A stretch of DNA of 64,000 nucleotides from Thermus albus (GTDB lineage Bacteria; Deinococcota; Deinococci; Deinococcales; Thermaceae), in NCBI RefSeq assembly GCF_022760855.1, contig NZ_JAKTNR010000002.1:248001-312000 (forward strand), written 5' to 3'. The translations under genes and the position numbers were made by a program. Shown one piece after another: positions 41,672 to 51,783 of this stretch (positions are counted from its first letter, which is position 1; the number at the start of each line of letters is the position of its first letter). The notes beneath the pieces were generated by a model that searched no databases, was not told where the DNA came from, and saw only the letters and a program-made list of their open reading frames with translations.

Positions 41672-43108
41672 ATGCGTTGGCACGCCGTTTACCGCCGCTT
41701 CGTCCTAGGCCGCCATTACCGCTTTGCCCGGGAGGCCTTGGTCCCACATTTCTTTGACGCCCTGACCGCCTATGCCCTGGAGCTTTCCCGGCTGGGCATT
41801 CCCAAGGCGGGGGAGGCGGTGGCGGCCTTGAGGGAGCTCCGCACCCTCCCGCTTCCCAGCTTCACCGGGGAGGTGGAGGATGTGTTCTTTTCCATCTACG
41901 CCCAACTTTCCGAGCACTGGGGGGAGGAGGTGGCGGGGGCCATCCGCCGGGGGCTTTCCCGCAACGACCTGGACCTTACCGTCTTCCGCGCTTACCTCAG
42001 GGACCGGGTGGTGGCCTTGCTGGGGGACTTCCTGCGCCTGCGGGAAATGGTCTTGCAGGTGGCGCAATCCCACGCCGGGGTGCCCTTGGTCCTTCGCACC
42101 CACCACCAGCCGGCCCAGCCCTCCACCTTAGACCATTACCTCCTGGGGATAGCGGCGCTTTTGGAGAGGGATTTCCGCCGGCTAAGAAGGGCTTTGGATA
42201 CCCTGGACCGCTCTCCTTTGGGGGCCAGCGCCCTGGCGGGAAACCCCTATCCCGTAGACCGGGCGCGGCTGGCGGCCCTTTTGGGTTTCGCCGGACCCGT
42301 GGAGAACACCTTGGACGCCGTGGCCTCGGGGGATTATGCCTTGGAGCTGGCCGCGGCCTTGGGGGGAATGGGGGCTAGCCTTTCCCGATTCCTTACCGAC
42401 CTCCTTTTCTGGGCGGAGCGGGGGGCCTTTGTGGTGGGGGAGGGGCTTTCCCAGGGTTCCAGCTTTATGCCGCAGAAGCGGAATCCTGTGGTGCTGGAGC
42501 ACGCCCGCATCTATGCGGGCCACCTTCTGGGGGGGGTGGGTACGTTGGCCTTCCTGAACCATAACACCCCGTTCACCGACCTCAACGATCATTCCACCGG
42601 GGTATTGGAGCCCTTGGCGGGACTTTTGGAAAGCGCTGAGGCGGTCTTGGAGCTGACCCGGGTGGCCCTTCAGGAAAGCCAGTTTGAGCCTTCCCTTCTA
42701 CTGGAGGAGCTTTCCCCGGAGGTCTTGGCCTCGGAGGCGGTGGACCTTTTGGTGCGCAAGGGGGTTCCTCTGGCCGAGGCCTACCGGCGGGTGCAGGGAG
42801 CTTTGCCTGGGGTTCGCCCCGAGCTTTTGGGGGTGGAAAGGGAGGAGCTCATCGCCTGGATGTGCCTGGAAGGTTTTTTTGCCCGCAGGGAGGTCCTGGG
42901 GGGGGTAGGGCCCCAGGCGAGAAGGGGGGCTTTGGCCCAGGCCAAGAAACGGCTCCGGGAGGATCGGAAACTTTTATCCGCCCTGCGGGCTAGGGTGCGC
43001 TTGGCCCGGCGCGGGTTGGCCCAGGGGTTTGAGCACCTCCAGGCGCAGGAAAGCCAGGAGGCTGCGGAAGAGGAGGGGGAGGAAGAAGGCCAGAAGCACC
43101 GCGAATAG
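41672..43108 (+). CDS. Argininosuccinate lyase-like protein of the fumarase/aspartase superfamily
   Basis: The 478-residue protein has the superfamily signature [18 protein letters not shown] with the catalytic Ser, and [18 protein letters not shown] matching the T-H-x-Q-x-A-Q-P substrate loop of argininosuccinate lyase. It lacks the usual ArgH N-terminus (WGGRF) and differs widely, so it is probably a paralogue with another substrate. It is divergent from the liv operon and may act on the imported compound. The acidic tail after about residue 435 ([16 protein letters not shown]) is antisense to the end of the TDT gene and may not be native. Confidence 0.78.
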   Translation: MRWHAVYRRFVLGRHYRFAREALVPHFFDALTAYALELSRLGIPKAGEAVAALRELRTLPLPSFTGEVEDVFFSIYAQLSEHWGEEVAGAIRRGLSRNDLDLTVFRAYLRDRVVALLGDFLRLREMVLQVAQSHAGVPLVLRTHHQPAQPSTLDHYLLGIAALLERDFRRLRRALDTLDRSPLGASALAGNPYPVDRARLAALLGFAGPVENTLDAVASGDYALELAAALGGMGASLSRFLTDLLFWAERGAFVVGEGLSQGSSFMPQKRNPVVLEHARIYAGHLLGGVGTLAFLNHNTPFTDLNDHSTGVLEPLAGLLESAEAVLELTRVALQESQFEPSLLLEELSPEVLASEAVDLLVRKGVPLAEAYRRVQGALPGVRPELLGVEREELIAWMCLEGFFARREVLGGVGPQARRGALAQAKKRLREDRKLLSALRARVRLARRGLAQGFEHLQAQESQEAAEEEGEEEGQKHRE

Positions 43109-44035
43109 GCTATAGGCTAGGGTGTGGAGGACGGGGCTTTTGAGGCCTTGTGCCAGGGCCTGGGTGGCCAGGGTAAAGGCAGCGGTGGGAAAGACCATGG
43201 CCCAGAGGCCGGGTTGGAAGCGGAGGCGTATCCGGTGTAGGAGGAGGTTTTCCACAAGTAGGGCTGAGACCAGGACGAACCACCAGCCGCCTAAGCCCCA
43301 AAGGGCGGTGCCGAGGAGGTAGACCCCCTCGAGGCCTCCCCCGTAAAGACCAGCGGCCCGGGCGCCCTTTAGGAGGGAAAGGGGGGCCAGGATGCCCACC
43401 CCTACCGGGGCCAGCCCCACGAAGAGGCTGGGCACCAACCCCGGGGCGGGGCGCTCATGGGCGTAGAGACGGGCAAACAGCGTCGCCCCCACCCAAAGGA
43501 AGAGGACGAGGCCAAGGCCGAGGAGCATGAGCATCATGTAGAAGGCCTCCCGGGCCCAAGGCCCCAGAAGGGGGAGAAGAGGGCCGCCTGCCAAGGGGAC
43601 CACGATGGCGGAGACCGGGGGGATGAACCAGGCGCCGTTGGCCGCCTCAAAGGGAAGGCGCATCCGGGTAAAGACCAAGTATCCCACGAGGAGGCTGAGG
43701 ATCACCACCAAAGGGGCTCCCACCCCAAAGAGGAAAAGGGCCACCCCCTCCCATCCTGCCACCTCGTGGCTGGCTAGGCCTAGCAGCAAAAAGGCCAGGG
43801 GGAAGGTGGCGTAGAGCTGGGAGAGGAGGGGGTGGTGGAGCTCCTCCCAGGCCTTTGCGGGATAACGGAGGAGCTTCATCCCAAACATGGCCAGGCTTAC
43901 CAGAAAGAGGAGGCCCATCAACCCATATACAAAGAGGGCTGGGGCCTCGAGGCGGAAGCGGTGGAGGGCCAAGGCTACCCCACTCCCTCCCATGATCATG
44001 GCAAACCAAGCGGGGTGGAAGAATCGGACGCTCAT
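42974..44035 (-). CDS. TDT-family transporter (tellurite-resistance/dicarboxylate transporter, SLAC1 fold)
   Basis: The 353-residue protein has ten hydrophobic helices. The N-terminus [19 protein letters not shown] is the family start motif, and [18 protein letters not shown] is the second hallmark. Members transport small anions such as C4-dicarboxylates or sulfite. Start ATG 44035 has no ribosome-binding site but a good promoter six nt upstream. The last 135 nt overlap the converging lyase-like gene; the final [14 protein letters not shown] is probably not functional. Confidence 0.85.
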   Translation of the reverse strand: MSVRFFHPAWFAMIMGGSGVALALHRFRLEAPALFVYGLMGLLFLVSLAMFGMKLLRYPAKAWEELHHPLLSQLYATFPLAFLLLGLASHEVAGWEGVALFLFGVGAPLVVILSLLVGYLVFTRMRLPFEAANGAWFIPPVSAIVVPLAGGPLLPLLGPWAREAFYMMLMLLGLGLVLFLWVGATLFARLYAHERPAPGLVPSLFVGLAPVGVGILAPLSLLKGARAAGLYGGGLEGVYLLGTALWGLGGWWFVLVSALLVENLLLHRIRLRFQPGLWAMVFPTAAFTLATQALAQGLKSPVLHTLAYSLFAVLLAFFLPLLFRSLLAFLRLEVLKPLGQPAPGQAHPSPQGG

Positions 44036-44041
44036 GCCCCC

Positions 44042-44071
44042 ATGATGGGATAGGGTAGGGGGGTATGTCAA
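44042..44071 (-). promoter_or_regulatory. Leaderless promoter of the TDT gene
   Basis: TTGACA (44071-44066), an 18-nt spacer and CATCAT (44047-44042) on the minus strand, then six nt to ATG 44035. The -35 box lies across the stop codon of the upstream epimerase gene. Confidence 0.55.
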
Positions 44072-45000
44072 CGGTTCCGGAAATGTTCCACGGTCAACCG
44101 GATGCCCTCGGAGAAACTCACCTCGGGCCGCCAGCCATGGGCCATGAGCTTGTGGGGGGAGAGGACGCTCCGCTCCAGGTCCCCTGGGCGCGGGGGGGCA
44201 GGGTTGACCTGGGGGGTCCGCCCGGCGGCCTGGGCCACGGCCTTTAAGACCTCCATGGTGGTGTGCCCTTCCCCGGTCCCCACGTTGTAGACCCCTTCCA
44301 GGCCCTTTAGGGCCAGGTTGTGGGCCCGCACCACGTCCCCCACGTAGATGTAGTCCCGCACGCATCCCTCGTCCCCCGGGGTCTTCCGGGCGTAGAGGGT
44401 TACCGGCTCCCCTTTGAGCACCCTTTCCGAGAAGATGGCCACCACCCCAGCCTCCCCGTGGGGGTCTTGCCGGGGGCCATAGACGTTGGCGTAGCGCAGG
44501 GAGACCCACTTGAGCCCGTAGTTCTGCCCGTAGGCGGAAAGGTAGTGCTCAAAGCCCGCCTTGCTGGCGGCATAGGGGCTTTTGGGTTTGGGGGGCCAGG
44601 TTTCCTCGGCCTCTTCCCCCTCCGGCACCTCCCCGTAGATGGCCCCGCCCGTGGAGGCGAAGAGGATTTTTTCTGCCCCCCACTTCCTCATGGCCTCCAG
44701 GAGGTTCAGGCCCCCTAGGAGGTTCACCTCAAAGTCCAGAAGCGGGTTGTCCACGCTCACCTTCACCGAGGCCTGGGCCGCTTGGTGGGAAACGTGGGTG
44801 GGGCGGAACTCCCGGAAGACCCGTTCCAGGCCTTCGCGGTCCCGCAGGTCCACCTTGTAGAAGTAGACCCCTTTGGGCACATTTTCCCGCTTACCCGTGG
44901 AGAGATTGTCCAGGACGGCCAGCTCTATACCTTCCTGCAAAAGGTTTTCCACAATATGGCTGCCGATAAACCCCGCTCCACCCGTTACCAGTACGCGCAT
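44068..45000 (-). CDS. NAD-dependent sugar-nucleotide epimerase, GalE-like
   Basis: The 310-residue extended SDR has [11 protein letters not shown] for NAD binding, LDNLSTG, the catalytic STGGAIYG and YAASKAG, and [22 protein letters not shown]. This is typical of UDP-glucose/UDP-GlcNAc 4-epimerases and relatives. The catalytic Tyr and Lys are intact. Start ATG 45000 has CGAGGTG upstream. The exact sugar is unknown; no glycosyltransferase is adjacent. Confidence 0.9.
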   Translation of the reverse strand: MRVLVTGGAGFIGSHIVENLLQEGIELAVLDNLSTGKRENVPKGVYFYKVDLRDREGLERVFREFRPTHVSHQAAQASVKVSVDNPLLDFEVNLLGGLNLLEAMRKWGAEKILFASTGGAIYGEVPEGEEAEETWPPKPKSPYAASKAGFEHYLSAYGQNYGLKWVSLRYANVYGPRQDPHGEAGVVAIFSERVLKGEPVTLYARKTPGDEGCVRDYIYVGDVVRAHNLALKGLEGVYNVGTGEGHTTMEVLKAVAQAAGRTPQVNPAPPRPGDLERSVLSPHKLMAHGWRPEVSFSEGIRLTVEHFRNR

Positions 45001-45083
45001 AGGCACCTCGGAAAAGCCCTTGGACCGCCTCCCCATAGGCGGGCTCTGGGCCTAGCCCATCCTACCCCACCAAGGAAGGCCCG

Positions 45084-45650
45084 TTAGCCGATTTTGACCT
45101 CAGGTTCGTTGCCGGGCCGCCACTTGATGGTGCACCCCAGGGCGGGGGCCTCCTTGAGGGGGGGTTCTTCACCTCGGAGCAGGGCTTCTATGGCCGTTTC
45201 CAGATCGTGGCTTTGCACCTGGTCGGGAAACTTGGGATTGTCGTTGACCCGGCCATGGTAGCGGAGAAGGCGGTTTTGGTCAAAGAGGAAGACCTCGGGG
45301 GTGCGCAAGGCCTTGTAGGCCTTGGCCACTTCCTGGGTTTCATCCAGGAGATAAGGGAAGAAGATGCCGTGCTCCTTGGCGAACTCCACCATCTTGTCCG
45401 GGGCATCATCGGGATAACGCTCGTAGTCGTTGGGGTTGATGCCCACGAAGGCCACCTGGCCCCGGTACTTCTCCGCTAGGGCCACGATCTCCTTGATGGA
45501 GCCCTTGACGTAGGGGCAGTGGTTGCACATGAAGATAACGGCCAAGAAGGGCTCTTGGAACTGGGAAAGCCGATAGCGTCCACCCCTGGGATCGGGAAGC
45601 TCGGCATCAATCAGCGGGCTTTCTAGGGGCAGTTCAGGATACTGCAGCAT
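45084..45650 (-). CDS. Thioredoxin-fold peroxiredoxin-like protein
   Basis: The 188-residue protein is of the AhpC/TSA-like thioredoxin family: [19 protein letters not shown], then [20 protein letters not shown], where the C-x-x-C pair (CNHC) is the redox centre, and [19 protein letters not shown] third Cys is in GCTIKW near the end. No signal peptide is seen, so it is probably cytoplasmic. Start ATG 45650 is preferred; an in-frame TTG at 45668 would add six residues and overlap the region of the divergent ATPase promoter. Confidence 0.87.
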   Translation of the reverse strand: MLQYPELPLESPLIDAELPDPRGGRYRLSQFQEPFLAVIFMCNHCPYVKGSIKEIVALAEKYRGQVAFVGINPNDYERYPDDAPDKMVEFAKEHGIFFPYLLDETQEVAKAYKALRTPEVFLFDQNRLLRYHGRVNDNPKFPDQVQSHDLETAIEALLRGEEPPLKEAPALGCTIKWRPGNEPEVKIG

Positions 45651-45705
45651 GGCTCCATCATACCCCAAGCCACCCCTAGGGACAATAAGCGCCCAGAGAC
45701 CTTGG

Positions 45706-45711
45706 TATCAT
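45706..45711 (+). promoter_or_regulatory. -10 box for the P-type ATPase operon
   Basis: TATCAT ends six nt before ATG 45718, indicating a leaderless mRNA; the -35 region is poor. Confidence 0.5.
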
Positions 45712-45717
45712 GCCCCC

Positions 45718-48159
45718 ATGCGGGGACTCACCTCAGAGGAGGCACGGAAACGCTTAGCGCAATACGGTCCTAACGCCCTTCCGGAAAAGCCGCCCGAGCC
45801 CCTGGGGCGGAAGTTCCTGCGCCAGTTTCAGAGCCCTCTCATCTACATCCTCCTCTTCGCCTTGGTGGTGGACCTAGGCCTTTGGGTTTTTGAGGGAGCC
45901 CATGGGCTTCCCCTGGAATCCTTGGCCATCCTGGCCATCCTCCTTTTGAACGCCACCTTGGGAACTCTTCAGGAGAAGCGCTCGGAGGAGGCCTTAAGGC
46001 GCCTGAAAGCCCTGGCGGAGCCCTTGGTCTGGGTGTTGAGGGATGGGCATTTTCAACGCCTTCCAAGCCGGGACCTGGTCCCGGGGGATGTGGTGCGCCT
46101 GGAGGCGGGGGACCGGATTCCGGCGGATGGGGTGCTCCTCGAGGCCAGTGGGGTCATGGTGGACGAAAGCGTCCTCACCGGGGAAAGCGTGCCCGTGGAA
46201 AAGGGGGAGGGGGAAGAGGTCTTTTCCGGCACCCTTATGGTGCGGGGCAGGGCCCTCTTAGAGGTGACCCGCACCGGCCTAAGAAGCGCCATGGGCCGCA
46301 TCGCCGGGCTTCTGGCGGAGATGGAGGAGGAAAAAACTCCGCTGGAGCGGCGCCTCGAGGCCTTTGGCCATCGGGTGGCCCGTTGGGTGTTGGTCCTTGC
46401 CGCAGGGCTGGTGGCCTTGGGTTTTCTGGTGGAAGGCTTTTCCGCCCAGGTGTTCCTCTTCGCCGTAGCCTTAGCGGTGGCGGCGGTGCCGGAGGGGCTT
46501 CCTGCTGTGCTTACCTTGGCCTTGGCCCTGGGGGTGGAGCGCATGGCCCGCCGCAAGGCGGTGGTGCGCCGCCTTGCGGCCGTGGAAGCCTTGGGGAGCG
46601 TCACGGTGATCGCCACCGACAAGACGGGCACCCTTACGGAAAACCGCATGGAGGTGCAGCAGGTGGTGGGGCCGGACCCCCAAGGGGCCCTTTTGGCCAT
46701 GGTCCTCTGCAACGACGCCGATTTGGAGACGGGAGCGGGGGACCCCTTGGAACTGGGCCTTTTGCGGTATGCGGCCGAACGCCTGGATATAAAGCGGGTA
46801 CGCCAAGAACACCCCAGGCTTTCCGAACGGCCCTTTGACAGCGCCTGGAAGTACATGCGGGTGACCACGCCTGGGGGCAGTTTCCTGAAAGGGGCTCCCG
46901 AGGCCCTCATACCCCGCCTGGCCTTACCAGAAGAGGAGAAGCTGGCCCTTTTAGGGGAAGCAGAGGCCCAGGCTCAGCGGGGTTTTCGCGTGTTGGCCTT
47001 GGCGTGGGGCGAAGGGGAGCGGGAGGAAGGGTTAAGCTTCCTGGGCTTCGTCCTTCTCCTGGACCCGCCCCGCCCGGAGGTACCGGAGGCGGTGGCCAAG
47101 GTGTTGAAGGCCGGGGTTCGGGTGGTGATGGTCACGGGGGATCACCCGGCCACGGCTTTGGCCATCGCCCGCCAGGTGGGTATTCCTGCGGAAGTGGTGG
47201 CCACCGGGGACGAGATCGGGGAACTCTCCGACGAAGAGCTTCTAGAGGTGGATGTCTTCGCCAGGGTTAAGCCGGAGGATAAGCTGCGCATAGTAGCAGC
47301 TTTTCAGAAAGCAGGGGAGGTGGTGGCCATGACCGGGGATGGGGTGAACGATGCCCCGGCCCTCAAGCGGGCCGATGTGGGGGTGGCCATGGGGCTGAGG
47401 GGCTCGGACGTCTCCCGGGAAGTGGCGGACCTGGTCCTGATGGACGATAACTTCGCCACCATCGTGGCGGCCATTGAGGAGGGGCGGAGCATCTATGAGA
47501 ACATCCAGAAGTTCATCCGCTTCCTCTTTTCCACCAACCTTTCCGAGGTCTTGGTGGTAACCTTGGGAATGGTATTTGCTGCCCTCTTAAACTTGAGGGA
47601 CGAGGCTGGACATCTGCTCCTTCCCCTCACCGCAGTGCAGATTCTTTGGATCAACCTGGTCACCGATGGCCTACCGGCCCTGGCCCTGGCTTTGGACCGC
47701 AACCCTGGGGTGCTGGACCGGCCGCCCAGGCCTAAGGAAAGCCCCCTTTTGGATCCGCCTTCTTTGAGGTTCATCTTGCTTACGGGAAGCGTTAAGGCCG
47801 CCTTCGCCCTGGGCATCCTGGCGGGGCTTTCCGGGTGGATGGGCCGCGCTGGGGTTCAGGGGGAGCTCGTTGAGGTAGCCCGCACCGCCACCTTCCACTT
47901 CATGACCCTGGGCCAGCTCTTCTTCGCCTACGCTGCCCGGCACACCCACCTGATTCCCCTTCCGAATCCTTACCTGCACGGAGCCGTGGCCCTGGGTATC
48001 CTGATCCAAATCCTTCTGGGCAATCTGGCCCCCGGGGTGTGGGAGGCGGTGGGGATTCCGGCCTGGATCTGGGGGTTGGTTTTGGTCCTTGCCCTTCTGG
48101 CCTGGCTTATGGCGGAGGGGGTGGACCGATTAGTATGGCGGAAGGAGGCTAGGCGATGA
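45718..48159 (+). CDS. P-type cation-transporting ATPase, type II (Ca2+-ATPase-like)
   Basis: The 813-residue protein has the complete P-type layout: N-terminal cation ATPase domain ([21 protein letters not shown]), actuator loop [12 protein letters not shown], membrane motif [15 protein letters not shown], phosphorylation site [11 protein letters not shown], nucleotide site [11 protein letters not shown], and hinge [36 protein letters not shown] in the C-terminal membrane domain keeps the Asn and Asp that bind Ca in SERCA-type pumps. There are no N-terminal metal-binding CxxC or membrane CPx motifs, so heavy metals are unlikely. The following two genes are coupled to it. Confidence 0.92.
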   Translation: MRGLTSEEARKRLAQYGPNALPEKPPEPLGRKFLRQFQSPLIYILLFALVVDLGLWVFEGAHGLPLESLAILAILLLNATLGTLQEKRSEEALRRLKALAEPLVWVLRDGHFQRLPSRDLVPGDVVRLEAGDRIPADGVLLEASGVMVDESVLTGESVPVEKGEGEEVFSGTLMVRGRALLEVTRTGLRSAMGRIAGLLAEMEEEKTPLERRLEAFGHRVARWVLVLAAGLVALGFLVEGFSAQVFLFAVALAVAAVPEGLPAVLTLALALGVERMARRKAVVRRLAAVEALGSVTVIATDKTGTLTENRMEVQQVVGPDPQGALLAMVLCNDADLETGAGDPLELGLLRYAAERLDIKRVRQEHPRLSERPFDSAWKYMRVTTPGGSFLKGAPEALIPRLALPEEEKLALLGEAEAQAQRGFRVLALAWGEGEREEGLSFLGFVLLLDPPRPEVPEAVAKVLKAGVRVVMVTGDHPATALAIARQVGIPAEVVATGDEIGELSDEELLEVDVFARVKPEDKLRIVAAFQKAGEVVAMTGDGVNDAPALKRADVGVAMGLRGSDVSREVADLVLMDDNFATIVAAIEEGRSIYENIQKFIRFLFSTNLSEVLVVTLGMVFAALLNLRDEAGHLLLPLTAVQILWINLVTDGLPALALALDRNPGVLDRPPRPKESPLLDPPSLRFILLTGSVKAAFALGILAGLSGWMGRAGVQGELVEVARTATFHFMTLGQLFFAYAARHTHLIPLPNPYLHGAVALGILIQILLGNLAPGVWEAVGIPAWIWGLVLVLALLAWLMAEGVDRLVWRKEARR

Positions 48160-48605
48160 AGGCCAAAGACGCCATGACCAGTCCTGTGGTAACCGTGCTT
48201 CCCGAAACTTCTCTGGTGGAGGTGGCCCGGCTGATGCTGGGAAAAGGCATTGGGAGCGTCCTGGTGGTGGATGAAGAGGGGCACCTGATAGGCATCGTGA
48301 CCGAAAGCGATTTCCTGAAGGAACGAGGCGTGCCCTTTTCCACCTTCCGGGCCCCCATGCTCTTGGGCCGCTTTATGGGGGCCGACGGGTTGGAGGAGGC
48401 CTTGGCCGAGGCCAGGCGCACCCGGGTGGAGGAGATCATGACCAGCCCGGTGCACGCCGTGGGGCCGGAGGAACCCCTTTCTCGCATACTGGACCTCATG
48501 TTGGCCTACGATATCAACCACGTTCCTGTGGTGGACGGAGAGGGGAAACCCGTGGGGATCATTACCCGGTTTGACCTGCTTCGCCTACTCCAGCCCCAGC
48601 TATGA
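48156..48605 (+). CDS. Tandem CBS-domain protein
   Basis: The 149-residue protein is made of two CBS motifs: [53 protein letters not shown] in part and VEEIMTSPVHAVGPEEPLSRILDLMLAYDINHVPVVDGEGKPVGIITRFDLL in part. Such pairs bind adenosine nucleotides and sense energy or ionic state. ATG 48156 overlaps the ATPase stop (ATGA) and its own stop overlaps the exchanger start. It probably regulates one or both neighbouring transporters. Confidence 0.92.
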   Translation: MKAKDAMTSPVVTVLPETSLVEVARLMLGKGIGSVLVVDEEGHLIGIVTESDFLKERGVPFSTFRAPMLLGRFMGADGLEEALAEARRTRVEEIMTSPVHAVGPEEPLSRILDLMLAYDINHVPVVDGEGKPVGIITRFDLLRLLQPQL

Positions 48606-49567
48606 CCGGGATCGCCTTCTTGGCGGTGGCGGCGGTCATCCTGCTGGCCGGGCGGCAGGTGGCCTTCTATGGGGACGTCCTGGCGGAGAAAACGGGGCTT
48701 GGCCGCACCTTCATGGGCCTTTTTCTGGTGGGCATCACCACCAGCTTGCCGGAGCTTTTCAACGTGACCAGCGCGGTTTTTCAAGATCTTCCCGAGATCG
48801 CCGTGGGGAACCTTTTGGGAGCCAGCATGGTGAACTTCCTGCTCCTCACCGTGCTGGATGCCGTCCACCCTCGTCCCCTCACCGCCCGGGCCAGCCAGGG
48901 GCATGCCCTGAGCCTGGGGCTAGCCATCCTGCTTCTGTCCTTGGCGGGAATGGGCCTTTTGGCGGAAAGGGGCTTGGGACGGATCGGGGGGTTCGCCCTG
49001 GCCCTTTTTCCCCTTTACCTTTTCGCCCTTTGGCTTTCCTTTCGCTACGCCAGGCGTTTTCCCCGCGACGAGGCCCTGGAGGAGGAGGCCTATGCCCATA
49101 TCCCTTTACCGAAGGCCCTCGGCCGTTACCTGCTAGGGGCAGGGGTATTGGTGGGGGCGGCGGTGGTACTCCCGGGTTTGGCCGCGGCCCTGGCCCGGGA
49201 GACGGGGCTCGGCCAGGCCTGGGTGGGCACCTTTCTGGTGGGACTGGTCACCACCTTACCCGAGGCCACGGTGACCCTGGCCGCCGCCCGCCTGGGGGCG
49301 GTAGATCTGGCCTTGGGCAACGTGTTGGGAAGCGTCATGTTCAATACCTTTTTGCTCTCCTATGCCGACCTCCTGGCTCCTGGCCCCCTGTTAGCCCAGG
49401 TAGGGGGAGGCCACCTTTTCAGCGTTCTGGTCCTCCTGGGTATGGCGGGCACGGTGCTCACCGGGCTCATGTACCAGAGCCTGAGGAAGCTTTGGGTTCT
49501 GGCCTACGACTCCTGGGCCATCCTGGCCCTTTACCTGCTGGCGGCCTCGCTCCCCCTGGTGCGGTAG
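48602..49567 (+). CDS. Cation:cation exchanger of the CaCA superfamily
   Basis: The 321-residue protein has ten to eleven helices and the two alpha-repeats: GITTSLPELFNVTSAVFQD with GNLLGASMVNFLLL, and VGLVTTLPEATVTLAAARLG with GNVLGSVMFNTFLL. The Glu in each TSLPE/TTLPE binds the cation. CaCA proteins exchange Ca for Na or H. Being translated together with a Ca-ATPase-like pump and a CBS sensor strongly suggests cation homeostasis. The 3' end overlaps the converging Usp gene by 37 nt. Confidence 0.9.
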   Translation: MTGIAFLAVAAVILLAGRQVAFYGDVLAEKTGLGRTFMGLFLVGITTSLPELFNVTSAVFQDLPEIAVGNLLGASMVNFLLLTVLDAVHPRPLTARASQGHALSLGLAILLLSLAGMGLLAERGLGRIGGFALALFPLYLFALWLSFRYARRFPRDEALEEEAYAHIPLPKALGRYLLGAGVLVGAAVVLPGLAAALARETGLGQAWVGTFLVGLVTTLPEATVTLAAARLGAVDLALGNVLGSVMFNTFLLSYADLLAPGPLLAQVGGGHLFSVLVLLGMAGTVLTGLMYQSLRKLWVLAYDSWAILALYLLAASLPLVR

Positions 49568-49992
49568 GGCACCACCAAGACGGGCTTGGGGCTTCGGCGG
49601 ACCACCTCCTGGGTGACGCTGCCCAAAAGCACCGCATCCAGCCCCGTGCGCCCATGGGTGGCCATGACCACAAGGTCGTGCTTCATGACTTCCTTTAGGA
49701 TCACCTCCGCTGCCCGTCCCTCCAGGAGATGGGCTTCAAAGCCCACTCCCATCTCTTCTGCCATGTGGGTGGCCCGGTCCAGGGCGGCCAAACCTTCCTG
49801 GCGCAGGTCCTCCACCAGGGCCTGGTAGTAGGGAAGGGTCTCGGGGCCAAGGAGAAGCCTGGGCCCTAGGGGCTCGAGGGCGTAGAGAAAGGCCACCCGG
49901 GCCCCCAGGGCCTTGGCCAGGCGGAGGCCCTCCCTTACCCCAGCTTCCGCTGCTGGACTTCCATCGGTGGGAAGGAGGAGGCTTTGGTACAT
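49531..49992 (-). CDS. Universal stress protein (UspA family)
   Basis: The 153-residue protein has the Usp fold: MYQSLLLPTDGSPAAEAGVREGLRLAKALGARVAFLYAL in part at the start, and the nucleotide loop ATHGRTGLDAVLLGSV followed by SPKPVLVVP. The loop keeps the second Gly and GS of the ATP-binding motif, but the first Gly is Ala. It is expressed behind rnj with GAGGGG before the ATG, four nt after the rnj stop. Confidence 0.9.
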   Translation of the reverse strand: MYQSLLLPTDGSPAAEAGVREGLRLAKALGARVAFLYALEPLGPRLLLGPETLPYYQALVEDLRQEGLAALDRATHMAEEMGVGFEAHLLEGRAAEVILKEVMKHDLVVMATHGRTGLDAVLLGSVTQEVVRRSPKPVLVVPYRTRGSEAASR

Positions 49993-49995
49993 GCT

Positions 49996-51726
49996 TTACC
50001 CCTCAATCACCACGGGCAGGATCACCGGGTCGCGTCCCGTGGCCTTTTTCAAGAACTTCTTCACCGGGTAGTAGATGTCGTCGCGGATGCGCTCTAAGGA
50101 CTTTTTCTCCCGCACCCCGTTTTGCAGGGCCTCGAGGGCCATGCGCTTCACCTCACCCAATAGCCGTTCCCCGGCTTTGACGAAGCCCCGGGAAACCACC
50201 TCCACCACGGGATCGCGCCCCGCCAGGGCGGTGATGACCACGATCCCCTCCTCCGCCATGTGCTGGCGGTCGGCCAGGATCTCCTCCGTGATGTCCCCCA
50301 CGCCCAGACCATCCACATAGAGCACTCCAGAAGGAACCGCCGCCACCTTCTCAAAGCTTTCCCGGGTGAGGCGGTAGACGGCCCCGTTTTCCCCAATGAG
50401 GGTCTTTTCCGGCGGGCGGCTCATGGACTCCGCCAGCCACTTGAAGTTGGTCTGGTGGCGCACCTCCCCGTGCCAGGGCATGAAGAAACGGGGGGTGGTG
50501 AGGTTCAGGATGAGCTTGAGCTCCTCCTGGGAGGCGTGGCCGGAGGCGTGGACCTTGTAGGTGGGAGGGTAAAGGACGTAGGCCCCTAGGGCGTAGAGGC
50601 GATTGATGACCCGGTTCACCGCCTCCTCGTTGCCGGGGATGGGGCTGCTGGAGAGGATCACCGTGTCCCCGGGCTTGATGGCCATCTTGGCGTGCCCCTC
50701 AAAGGCCAGGCGATGGAGGACGGACATGGGCTGGCCCTGGCTTCCCGTGGCCAGGATGAGGACCTGGTGATCGGGCAGGTCCTTCACCTCCTCGAGGGCA
50801 TAGAGGCGGTCCTTCACCTTAAGGTAGCCCAGCTCCAGGGCGATACGGCTAAAGCGCACCATGCTCCGCCCCTCCATGGCCACCTTGCGCCCGTACTTCT
50901 CCGCCGCCCAGATCACGGCTTGGATGCGGTGGATGTGGCTGGCGAAGGTGGTGACGAAGACCCTGCCTGGGGCGCGGCCGATCACCCGGTCCAGCTCCTT
51001 GGCGATCTCCATCTCGCTCGGGGTGTAGCCAGGCCGCTCCGCGTTGGTGGAGTCGGCGATGAGGAGCAAAACGCCCTCGGCACCCGCCTGGGCCACCTTG
51101 GCCAGGTGGGATACCTTCCCGTCAATGGGGGTGGCGTCCAGCTTGAAGTCCCCGGTGTGCACGATGGTGCCAATGGGGGTGCGGATCACCAGGCCGGAGT
51201 TGTCGGGGATGGAGTGGGTCATGCGGAAGAGGTCTAGGGTGAAGTAGCGGCCTACCGCGATGCGGTCGTCGGGGCTGATCTCCTTGAGGTTGAAGCTTCC
51301 TGGCCTAAGGCCGAACTCCTCCAGCTTTCCCCTTAGAAGCCCCAGGGTGAGCTTGGCGCCATAAATGGGTACCTGGCTCTCCTTGCCAAACACCATGGGG
51401 AGGATGAAGGGAAGCCCCCCGATGTGGTCCTCGTGGCCGTGGGTGAGCACCCAGGCCTTGATGAGGTGGCGGTTTTCTATGAGGTAGTCCACCCGGGGGA
51501 TAAGGAGGTCCACCCCGGGCATCCCCTCATCGGGGAAGGCTAGCCCCCCATCCAGCACGAAGATCTCGTCCCGGAAGCGAAAAGCGGTGATGTTCTTACC
51601 GATCTCCCCCATACCCCCTAGGGGCACGATCTCTACGTGGTCCCTGCCCTCCCCAGGCGCAATGGGGGTGACGTCGGGCGGTCTTCTGCGCCGTCGTTTC
51701 CGTGGTTTGCGCTCTTGGCTTTCCAT
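49996..51726 (-). CDS. rnj: Ribonuclease J
   Basis: RNase J is an endo- and 5'-3' exoribonuclease that matures and degrades mRNA and rRNA. The 576-residue protein has a basic N-terminal tail (ERKPRKRRRRRPPDV), the metallo-beta-lactamase core with LTHGHEDHIGG binding zinc, VHTGDFKLD, the beta-CASP motifs (ATGSQGQPMSVL; VHASGHASQEELK) and a C-terminal domain. GGGAGG precedes the ATG. It follows pnp on the same strand, grouping two RNA-decay enzymes. Confidence 0.95.
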   Translation of the reverse strand: MESQERKPRKRRRRRPPDVTPIAPGEGRDHVEIVPLGGMGEIGKNITAFRFRDEIFVLDGGLAFPDEGMPGVDLLIPRVDYLIENRHLIKAWVLTHGHEDHIGGLPFILPMVFGKESQVPIYGAKLTLGLLRGKLEEFGLRPGSFNLKEISPDDRIAVGRYFTLDLFRMTHSIPDNSGLVIRTPIGTIVHTGDFKLDATPIDGKVSHLAKVAQAGAEGVLLLIADSTNAERPGYTPSEMEIAKELDRVIGRAPGRVFVTTFASHIHRIQAVIWAAEKYGRKVAMEGRSMVRFSRIALELGYLKVKDRLYALEEVKDLPDHQVLILATGSQGQPMSVLHRLAFEGHAKMAIKPGDTVILSSSPIPGNEEAVNRVINRLYALGAYVLYPPTYKVHASGHASQEELKLILNLTTPRFFMPWHGEVRHQTNFKWLAESMSRPPEKTLIGENGAVYRLTRESFEKVAAVPSGVLYVDGLGVGDITEEILADRQHMAEEGIVVITALAGRDPVVEVVSRGFVKAGERLLGEVKRMALEALQNGVREKKSLERIRDDIYYPVKKFLKKATGRDPVILPVVIEG

Positions 51727-51783
51727 AAACCTCCCATCTTCCCAGCCGGGCCGGGATTGTGCCGAAAGAAAAGACGCCTAGAA

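Noticed and set aside
41672..43108. True argininosuccinate lyase (ArgH)
   Set aside because: The ArgH N-terminal motif is missing, overall divergence is large, and no arginine genes are adjacent.
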